7,238 nt of DNA from Gammaproteobacteria bacterium UBA6968. GTDB lineage: Bacteria > Pseudomonadota > Gammaproteobacteria > Pseudomonadales > Azotimanducaceae. The translations under genes and the position numbers were made by a program. The DNA lies in contig DJYW01000135.1 of NCBI GenBank assembly GCA_002450255.1, positions 1 to 7,238 on the forward strand. The letters run 5' to 3'. The stretch's first letter is position 1. Every line of letters begins with the position of its first letter. Shown here in pieces: positions 1-5,529 of this stretch. The notes beneath the pieces were generated by a model that did no database searches, was not told the DNA's origin, and saw only the letters and a program-made list of their open reading frames with translations.

Positions 1-77
1 AGGCTGCCAACTTGATCTTTGATGCATCGTTTAAAAACAAATCTAAAATCCAACAATAAAAATAAGTCGTCAAGTTA

Positions 78-662
78 ATGGGTAGATTGCAGCGCGATGC
101 TACCGTGACCGGCTTTAATGGTACGGCAGTCACCCGCTTCACTCAGGTGCTTTATCGGCATGGCCTGATGATGGGCGCAGCGGCACTCGTGTTCGGTCTG
201 CTCAGTTTAGAGTCGGGTCCGTTGTGGCCGTCTTTGACGGGCTTCCTTGAAAATCCCGGCAAATATATTGGCGCGTTGTTAGGAATATTGGTCTTTATAG
301 GGGTCTACGTGCATTTCAGCAAAGCCGGACGGCAACCGCAGCATGTATGGTGGCTCGTTTATCTCTTGTACATTTCAGTGGTAGAAGAACTGGCGTTTCG
401 TCTCTTTTTGCCTGATTTAGCATCAATCTGGATGACGCCGTTCGCCGCTATAATCCTGAGTAACCTGATTTTTGCTGGGCTGCATTACGTGACGCTGCGT
501 TGGAAGCTTGCCAATTGTATCTTCACTTTTTTCGGCGGTATTGGCCTGAGCCGGTTGTTTGAGTTTAGCGGTGATCTCGCGTTAGTGGTGTTGGCGCACT
601 TTTTAGTGACTTTTTTGAACACTCCTCGGCCGCCGGATCGACCGGTGCAAGATCGAACCTAA
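78..662 (+). CDS. CPBP (Rce1/CAAX-like) family intramembrane metalloprotease
   Basis: This is a 194-residue, very hydrophobic protein with about six likely membrane segments (roughly residues 28-46, 62-80, 90-110, 118-140, 143-160 and 164-181). It carries the CPBP signature. Motif 1 is E103-E104-L-A-F-R108 (EExxxR), motif 2 is F132-A-G-L-H136 (FxxxH), and motif 3 contains H174. In the family these Glu and His residues form the active site inside the inner membrane. Members act as prenyl-protein-type endopeptidases, in bacteriocin self-immunity or in other membrane proteolysis; the substrate here cannot be told. The usual motif 3 is HxxxN, but the +4 position is Thr178 and the nearest Asn is N181 (+7), so activity may be altered. 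The ATG at 78 is the only reasonable start, because an in-frame TAA lies at 63-65. No clear Shine-Dalgarno precedes it. The upstream 77 bases are AT-rich and could hold the promoter, but I see no convincing -35/-10 pair. The gene stands alone, with a long gap downstream. Confidence 0.85.
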   Translation: MGRLQRDATVTGFNGTAVTRFTQVLYRHGLMMGAAALVFGLLSLESGPLWPSLTGFLENPGKYIGALLGILVFIGVYVHFSKAGRQPQHVWWLVYLLYISVVEELAFRLFLPDLASIWMTPFAAIILSNLIFAGLHYVTLRWKLANCIFTFFGGIGLSRLFEFSGDLALVVLAHFLVTFLNTPRPPDRPVQDRT

Positions 663-1048
663 AGTAGCGTCCGAGCATTCTTCAAGAACGCGCCCTGAGA
701 GGTTCAAAAGAAGCAGCTGTCACTAAACGTTTCCGTCGCCTAGCTTCTGTCAATTAGTCGTACAACTATGTCTTTAAGCAATAAGTGTTTTGAGCGATTA
801 TGGCTTCAGTAGATGGCTGCTATAGACCGGTGTAGCAGCCCAGGTCTTGGTTGGTGTAAACGGCATACCAGATATAATTTATCAAACGACCTTCTAACTT
901 GCGTTGTGGCGTTTTCGCTCATTGATCCATAAACCCTAGTGCGCGCCGAACCGGTATATTTTGATTCCCCTGATTGCTTAAGAAAGCCCAATGTTTTGCT
1001 CACCCGCGCCGTTAAGTCGTGACGCGAGTCCGGTCGGAGTGCCGTGAC
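663..1048. other. Intergenic gap without a supported gene
   Basis: About 390 bases lie between the end of the CPBP gene and the end of the convergent acylase gene. A 65-codon minus-strand reading frame (1003 to 806, GTG start) has no ribosome binding site and no recognisable protein features, so I do not call it. Both neighbouring genes end here, so terminators are expected, but I found no GC-rich hairpin followed by a clear T-run for either. The only conspicuous structure is the inverted repeat at 815-840, listed separately. Confidence 0.6.
815..840. repeat. Perfect 8-bp inverted repeat (GGCTGCTA / TAGCAGCC)
   Basis: The arms GGCTGCTA (815-822) and TAGCAGCC (833-840) are perfectly complementary and separated by 10 bases that themselves contain ACCGGT, a 6-bp palindrome. 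As RNA from either strand this would fold into a stable stem-loop. Neither side is followed by a T-run, so it is not a typical intrinsic terminator. It lies between two genes that converge on this gap, so a transcript-end stabilising or attenuating role is possible. A chance palindrome or a dispersed-repeat fragment is also possible. Confidence 0.5.
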
Positions 1049-3319
1049 TTACTCTTCCAAACGCAGCTCGCGCAAATTCGGGTCTGCCAAAATCTGCTCT
1101 TCTCGAAACGGTAAATCAATCCATTCCAGCTGTGCGTAAAGCTTGGTCAAATCGCTGTAATGCGGCGAGTCCGGCTCGGGCGATTGCGAGTAAGTCAGCA
1201 TCGCCTTTGGTTGTACGTTGCCGTCCTTGTCCCAACTGATCACCTGGATATAGCTGTTGCCATGCATGATTTGGGCATAACCTTTGTTGGGCAGTAGTTT
1301 GGTTTGTATCATGCTGAACATGCCAGCCCAGCCTTCGCCGCCGGGAATCGGGATCCGTTCGCCGTTGCGTTCTGCGTACTGAATGTCGCCGAGACGCGCA
1401 TTCAGCGCGATGCCTGCTTCAGTTAAGCGTTCTGCTGCATCCTTAAGGGCCGCGGTTACCGCGCTCGTTACCTGAGGGGCATCGACTCTGATACCAGTCG
1501 GTGTATGCACCGGGTTGTTCGGGTCGAAAGGTACCGCGTATAAGCCGTCGATGCTCCGAGCATTGCGCCAGAATTCGCGCCACAGATGTCCGCCTTGCGA
1601 GTTCGCATTCATGGTGCGATCCCACTGGTCGAGTGCGTTACAAATGGGCGCCAAATCGGCAGACCCTGCACAAATCTCCAGGACGTTATCTAACATTATT
1701 TCTGCAGCGTAGTTGCGCTGGTTATATAACATTTCCTGAATATGCTCTGGTTCAAGTTTGTCACCCCGGCTGAGCATCTCTTCCATTTGCGCTAATCCGG
1801 CTCGCGTGCGCAGAGTGCGTGCGGCACCCTCGTCACCGATCATCGGTGAATAGCCTTCCAATGGCGCGGCCGGATTGGAGAGCCAGTAGGAATCGTTGGA
1901 GTTAGTGACATAGTCACCACGGGTCAAGCGCGGCATTTTGCTGGCAGGCAAGGTGCCGGCCACACGGCTTTCTGGATCGTCATACCATTCGCAGTCGCTA
2001 TCGTTGCCGCGCAGCAGTGAGATCTGCTTGGGCAGCTTTGCGTTTTTTATCTGGCAGCGATCGAGTAATGCCTGATCAATATTAGGGGTGCCGCTAATGT
2101 CGGCGTAGAACGCATTGCCACTGCGATCCGCCGCAATGGTATTTGTCCAATAAACGCCTTGCTGACTAATCGCCGCCTCCACATCGTTGGTTGAAGTCGC
2201 TTTATTCAAGGCATCGTAGGTACGAGCCGTATGATAATTGTCAATAACCGCGTCTCGCAGCGCATATGCTACTTGCTCGGTCCAAGGGAATTGCTTACTC
2301 GCAACAATTGGACCGAAGTGGGTAAAGCGCGCGGTTTGTTGCTGGGTCTCTAGTTCGCCTTGTGCGTTGCGTACTTGCACGTCGACAGTCCGCGTTTCGA
2401 TAGGACGGTATTCACCGTCGTATTCATATTCGTAGGGGTTGTCCGGGTTCAAGCTCAATTGATACAGAGTAAATCGCTGTGCGGTAGAAACGGTATGGGT
2501 CCAGGCCATGTCTTTGTTGAAGCCTATGGCGACCCGATTTGTGCTCAGCAGGCTTGTACCCATAACGTCTACTTCGCCGGGAATAGTCACGTGAATCAGA
2601 TGAAAGCGCGATGAACCATGCCAGGGGTAGTGGGGATTGCCGAGTAACATGCCGCGACCGCTCGCACTGATGTCGCGCCCGACGGCCACGGCATTGCTGC
2701 CCAAGCCGACAGGAAGACGCCATGCTGCTTCGGCAAGTTGGTCTGGTGATCGGTTTGGCGAAGCATCGGCGATTTGCTGTTTAAATTGGCCCAGTCCATA
2801 GCGGATGCCAAAGCCAATTGCTAAACGATGGATATCCCTTTCCGAAATCGGTTTTACCCAGGCTGCACCGGCACAACTAGCGGGCAAGCTGTCTCGGTGG
2901 TCGCGTATGTAGCGGTTGTAGCCTGCGGCATAGCCCTTATCCATGGCGAGTGCGCGCGGGCTTTGTGCAGCCACGAATTCGGTGAGTTTGGCTTCAGTCA
3001 GCAGTGCTTTGTGAAAAATGTCGCTGGCAAGGTTACCTTTTTCGCTTCCGAAGTTAGCACTCAGTTCGCCGTTCACCATAGCCATGTCTTTGGCGATAAC
3101 ACATACGGCATCGGTGGCTGTGGCATAGGCAAAGCCGTAGCCGAGGCTTGCCCAGTCCTCTGCTTTAACGTGTGGGATGCCATAGCTGGTCCAGCGAATA
3201 TCGACTGCATAGCTGGATCTTTTGATGGTTGATTGCAAGTCGTCCTGCGGCAGATCGGTTAACTGCGAGCATGCAGCGAGTGTGGTGATAATGATTAACG
3301 CGAGTAACAGATGGCGCAT
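1049..3319 (-). CDS. PvdQ-like N-acyl-homoserine lactone / penicillin acylase family lipoprotein
   Basis: This 756-residue N-terminal-nucleophile hydrolase is close in length to PvdQ-type AHL acylases. Such enzymes are self-cleaving precursors (signal, alpha chain, linker, beta chain) that hydrolyse the amide of acyl-homoserine lactones or related acyl amides. The beta chain should begin at Ser208 in G-L-G-S-N. His230 falls at beta23 and Val277 at beta70, the same spacing as PvdQ, and N475 (or N473) in TNSNDSYW is the likely oxyanion Asn. Tyr231 occupies the beta24 position, which is Phe in PvdQ as I recall it. The N-terminus has R3, a hydrophobic stretch and lipobox L14-A-A-C17 with Ser18, predicting an outer-membrane lipoprotein facing the periplasm. 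Six further Cys (73, 149, 422, 443, 550, 560) could form disulfides. The start is supported by GGAGAGGAG (3336 to 3328), 8 bases before ATG. The gene is divergent from the oxidoreductase. The family is secure; the substrate (AHL, beta-lactam side chain or other acyl amide) is inferred. Confidence 0.9.
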   Translation of the reverse strand: MRHLLLALIIITTLAACSQLTDLPQDDLQSTIKRSSYAVDIRWTSYGIPHVKAEDWASLGYGFAYATATDAVCVIAKDMAMVNGELSANFGSEKGNLASDIFHKALLTEAKLTEFVAAQSPRALAMDKGYAAGYNRYIRDHRDSLPASCAGAAWVKPISERDIHRLAIGFGIRYGLGQFKQQIADASPNRSPDQLAEAAWRLPVGLGSNAVAVGRDISASGRGMLLGNPHYPWHGSSRFHLIHVTIPGEVDVMGTSLLSTNRVAIGFNKDMAWTHTVSTAQRFTLYQLSLNPDNPYEYEYDGEYRPIETRTVDVQVRNAQGELETQQQTARFTHFGPIVASKQFPWTEQVAYALRDAVIDNYHTARTYDALNKATSTNDVEAAISQQGVYWTNTIAADRSGNAFYADISGTPNIDQALLDRCQIKNAKLPKQISLLRGNDSDCEWYDDPESRVAGTLPASKMPRLTRGDYVTNSNDSYWLSNPAAPLEGYSPMIGDEGAARTLRTRAGLAQMEEMLSRGDKLEPEHIQEMLYNQRNYAAEIMLDNVLEICAGSADLAPICNALDQWDRTMNANSQGGHLWREFWRNARSIDGLYAVPFDPNNPVHTPTGIRVDAPQVTSAVTAALKDAAERLTEAGIALNARLGDIQYAERNGERIPIPGGEGWAGMFSMIQTKLLPNKGYAQIMHGNSYIQVISWDKDGNVQPKAMLTYSQSPEPDSPHYSDLTKLYAQLEWIDLPFREEQILADPNLRELRLEE

Positions 3320-3434
3320 CTTCTAGTCTCCTCTCCGGAATAAGAGCCACTTAGCATGGGAGTGACTTAACGGTTTTGCAATTCAGATTTTTACCAAGGC
3401 GGCGTAGTATAACGATGAGTGTTAGGAGGCTGGC
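3320..3434. promoter_or_regulatory. Divergent promoter region between acylase and oxidoreductase
   Basis: These 115 bases separate two divergent genes, each with a strong ribosome binding site, so promoters in both directions must lie here or inside the genes. The clearest box is AGTATAAC (3406-3413). On the plus strand TATAAC matches a -10 element 22 bases before the oxidoreductase start, and on the minus strand the same bases give TATACT. No well-spaced -35 accompanies it: TTGCAA at 3376-3381 lies 26 bases upstream, which is too far. A sigma70 site with a weak -35 or an activator-dependent promoter is possible. I see no obvious operator palindrome. Confidence 0.4.
3424..3429 (+). promoter_or_regulatory. 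Ribosome binding site of the oxidoreductase
   Basis: AGGAGG is a perfect anti-16S match and lies 5 bases before ATG 3435. It fixes the start, which in turn places the twin-arginine motif at residues 3-5, right at the N-terminus. Confidence 0.8.
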
Positions 3435-4784
3435 ATGCAGCGAAGACGATTTTTGATTTCTGGTGCGTCGTTAGGTAGTGCGGGTCTTTTGCCGGGGCTG
3501 TCGGCTGGAGGGGCGTGGGCCGTGGCGGGTAGTCGGTCCGCGAATGATACGGTTAATATTGGCGTCATCGGCTGCAAGGGCATGGGCGCGTCCAATCTGC
3601 AGGCGATGCTGTTGACGCCAAATACTCGGTGTATCGCATTATGCGATGTCGATCGCTCGGTACTGACGCAACGGCGAGAAGATGTGCGCAAAGCCACCGG
3701 TAGGGCGCCGCAAACGTTTACTGACTATCGGCGCTTATTGGACTTAAACGAGTTGGATGCGGTCATAATTGCTACCCCAGACCATTGGCACTGTCTGCAA
3801 ATGGTCGACGCTTGCTCTGCGGGTAAGCACGTTTATGTTGAAAAGCCCATTGCAAATTCTATTACCGAGACGAATGCGATGCTGGTCGCCGCCAAGTATT
3901 ACGGCACCGTCGTGCAGGTAGGCCAGTGGCAGCGCAGCGGTGCGCACTGGCAAGAAGCAATGCGGTATGTTCAATCTGGCCAGCTTGGGCAGATACGCAC
4001 GGTTAAAGCTTGGGCATATATGGATTGGCTCAAGAGCATTCCCAAACGTCCTAACGAACCCGCTCCGCCGGGTGTGGATTACGATATGTGGCTTGGGCCG
4101 GCGCCGTTGCGACCGTTTAACCCGAATCGTTTCCACTTCACTTTTCGCTGGTTTTGGGACTATGCCGGCGGCTTGATGACCGACTGGGGCGTGCATTTGT
4201 TAGATGTCGTGCTGTGGGGGATGGGGGCTTCTGCGCCGCATAAAGTGATGTCTAGCGGCGGTAATTTCGCCTATCCGAGCAGTGCGATGGAAACGCCCGA
4301 TACGCAGCAAGCCATTTACCAGTTCGATGACTTTACGATGATTTGGGAGCATGCCAACGGGATTGGTCTTGGGCCGTTTCAGCGTAGCCACGGTATCGCT
4401 TTTATCGGTAATAACGGGACCTTGGTGGTTGATCGGGGTAAGTGGGAAGTGCTGCCCGAAATGGCGCGTGACGGAACGAAAGCGACGCCTAAAGTTGCAC
4501 CTGTCGCGCAGCAGCTTGGCCGCAAAGGCGAGGGCGGGCTGGCCCAGCACACTGCAAATTTTATTGACTGCATTCGTAATGGAGGCAAACCAAATTGTGA
4601 TATCGAGACCGGTAGTCTCGCTGCCATCAATGCGCATCTGGGCAATATCGCTTTACTTACCGGCGCGACATTGCAATGGGATGCGTCGGCGAGTCGATTC
4701 ACTAGTAACCAAAGAGCTAACGATATGCTAACGCCAAGCTATCGGAGTCCTTGGCAGCTACCACCCAGCGTTTATCCAAATTAG
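3435..4784 (+). CDS. Tat-exported Gfo/Idh/MocA family NAD(P)-dependent oxidoreductase
   Basis: The protein has 449 residues. It starts with a twin-arginine signal (R3-R4-R5-F6-L7, a hydrophobic stretch at 7-28, and a possible cleavage after A-W-A near residue 29), so it should be exported folded with its cofactor bound. The Rossmann nucleotide-binding loop is N-I-G43-V-I-G46-C-K-G49-M-G51, followed by D71-V-D at the end of the second strand. E136-K137-P138 is the family EKP motif, with Lys137 the usual catalytic or cofactor-positioning lysine. T249-D-W-G-V-H254-L-L-D257 carries the conserved Asp/His of the C-terminal alpha/beta domain. Family members oxidise or epimerise sugars, inositols and related polyols; Zymomonas glucose-fructose oxidoreductase is a known Tat-exported relative. 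Exported forms of this type are common in bacteria that degrade carbohydrates. The true substrate cannot be read from sequence; a glycosidase-like (GH109-type) activity is a less likely alternative. It is divergent from the acylase, and a weak hairpin lies 17 bases after the stop. Confidence 0.88.
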   Translation: MQRRRFLISGASLGSAGLLPGLSAGGAWAVAGSRSANDTVNIGVIGCKGMGASNLQAMLLTPNTRCIALCDVDRSVLTQRREDVRKATGRAPQTFTDYRRLLDLNELDAVIIATPDHWHCLQMVDACSAGKHVYVEKPIANSITETNAMLVAAKYYGTVVQVGQWQRSGAHWQEAMRYVQSGQLGQIRTVKAWAYMDWLKSIPKRPNEPAPPGVDYDMWLGPAPLRPFNPNRFHFTFRWFWDYAGGLMTDWGVHLLDVVLWGMGASAPHKVMSSGGNFAYPSSAMETPDTQQAIYQFDDFTMIWEHANGIGLGPFQRSHGIAFIGNNGTLVVDRGKWEVLPEMARDGTKATPKVAPVAQQLGRKGEGGLAQHTANFIDCIRNGGKPNCDIETGSLAAINAHLGNIALLTGATLQWDASASRFTSNQRANDMLTPSYRSPWQLPPSVYPN

Positions 4785-4801
4785 TCGCCTATCATCTGTA
4801 A

Positions 4802-4821
4802 CCGCGCACTTTGAAGCGCGG
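4802..4821 (+). terminator. Possible weak terminator after the oxidoreductase
   Basis: CCGCGC (4802-4807) pairs with GCGCGG (4816-4821) across an 8-base loop, 17 bases after the oxidoreductase stop codon. The stem is GC-rich, but only CTTT follows rather than a proper T-run. Termination may therefore be incomplete, and some read-through into the NTF2-like gene is possible. Confidence 0.4.
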
Positions 4822-4922
4822 CTTTGGCTGTGAAAATGCTTATGAGGGAGTGCGCTGCGAAATTTTGTCAAAAATACCGCAAAGCAGGTGGCCTCGCACA
4901 TGATTGTGGTGCGTAGATTGAA

Positions 4923-4935
4923 AGCGATAATCGCT
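4923..4935. promoter_or_regulatory. Palindromic operator candidate upstream of the NTF2-like gene
   Basis: AGCGATAATCGCT is a perfect palindrome with 6-bp arms around one central base. It ends 41 bases before the start codon of the NTF2-like gene. It overlaps the end of a possible -35 (TTGAAA, 4918-4923) and would sit in that promoter's spacer; a poor -10 (TACAGA, 4942-4947) lies 18 bases downstream. The position suits binding by a dimeric repressor, but no regulator gene is present here and the match is to no motif I can name. Confidence 0.35.
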
Positions 4936-4976
4936 AGGCCTTACAGACGTAGACGTGATGAACGAGGGAAAATGGG

Positions 4977-5354
4977 ATGGCTGAACAGCAACAGGATCTC
5001 CAACAGATACAGCACCTGGTACAACGCTACTTCGATTCGATGTACGAATCCAGCGAAGCGCTGGTGCGTGAGGTATTCCACGAGAATGCCAAAATCACCG
5101 GCTATATGGGCAAAAATCTAATGCAGCAGAGCGTAGCGGATTTTTCGACCTTCGTCGGTTCACAGCAGCCATCAGCAAAAGCGAAAGATGAGCCGATTTT
5201 GCTGGAGACGCTTTCTGTCGAGATTGCCGGTGACACAGCCGTTGCCCGTGTACGCGATGGTTATCTCGGCCTGACCTTTTTGGATACCCTGTCGCTCCTG
5301 CGAGTAGATGGGCGGTGGCAGATTTATAACAAACTGTTCCACGTCGAGACATAG
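4977..5354 (+). CDS. NTF2-like / putative lumazine-binding family small protein
   Basis: This is a 125-residue soluble protein without signal peptide or membrane segment. The pattern fits the cone-shaped NTF2-like fold. An N-terminal amphipathic helix (residues 5-22, rich in Gln) is followed by an F-D-S-M-Y stretch, then V-F-H-E-N-A-K-I-T-G around residues 33-42. Next comes a helix around residues 48-60 and a sheet-forming half with alternating hydrophobics that ends in R-V-D-G-R-W-Q-I-Y-N-K near 108-118. This matches the SnoaL/lumazine-binding-2 type, whose members bind small molecules or act as small isomerases or hydrolases; many have no known function. The start is supported by GAGGG (4964-4968), 8 bases upstream. 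Another ATG at 4972 is out of frame. The gene is followed by an intrinsic terminator, so it is probably its own unit or the end of a leaky transcript from the oxidoreductase. The ligand is unknown. Confidence 0.75.
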   Translation: MAEQQQDLQQIQHLVQRYFDSMYESSEALVREVFHENAKITGYMGKNLMQQSVADFSTFVGSQQPSAKAKDEPILLETLSVEIAGDTAVARVRDGYLGLTFLDTLSLLRVDGRWQIYNKLFHVET

Positions 5355-5414
5355 AGGTTACGTCGGAGTGGGCCGTGTTCGAAGCGTTAGCCTGGTTGAG
5401 GCGATTCAAATTTT

Positions 5415-5434
5415 AAGCCCCAAGGTAGGGGCTT
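5415..5434 (+). terminator. Intrinsic terminator after the NTF2-like gene
   Basis: AAGCCCC (5415-5421) and GGGGCTT (5428-5434) form a perfect 7-bp stem with a 6-base loop, followed by CTTT on the plus strand, 60 bases after the stop codon. Read on the minus strand the hairpin is followed by AAAATTTG, a poorer tail. It therefore serves mainly the plus strand, although it may also slow transcripts arriving from the convergent symporter gene. Confidence 0.7.
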
Positions 5435-5529
5435 CTTTGGAGTCGTATCCGTAGGGCCAAATCTCGTCAGATGTTGACGGTTCGATATAGCCGACCTAAT
5501 TGATGTATGTCTGGTTTTACTCATCGAGA

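Noticed and set aside
806..1003. 65-codon minus-strand reading frame in the gap after the acylase gene
   Set aside because: It has a GTG start, no ribosome binding site and no recognisable family or membrane or signal pattern, and it runs through the inverted repeat. It is most likely spurious.
1014..1050. AAGTC / GACTT symmetry and repeated CGTGAC just after the acylase stop
   Set aside because: The matches are too short and have no T-run, so they do not make a believable terminator.
2828..3232. 134-codon plus-strand reading frame
   Set aside because: It lies wholly antisense to the acylase coding sequence, whose protein is clearly conserved there; the antisense product has no recognisable features.
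3744..4196. 150-codon minus-strand reading frame
   Set aside because: It is antisense to the oxidoreductase across its EKP region. The frame is open because of codon bias in the real gene.
4888..5121. 77-codon plus-strand reading frame overlapping the NTF2-like gene
   Set aside because: It overlaps in another frame, is Arg-rich with low-complexity character, and its ATG at 4888 lacks a ribosome binding site. The NTF2-like frame has a good one and a recognisable fold pattern.
5474..5502. TTGACG followed 17 bases later by TAATTG, as a plus-strand promoter
   Set aside because: The -10 matches only two of six consensus bases, and the only downstream gene lies on the opposite strand.
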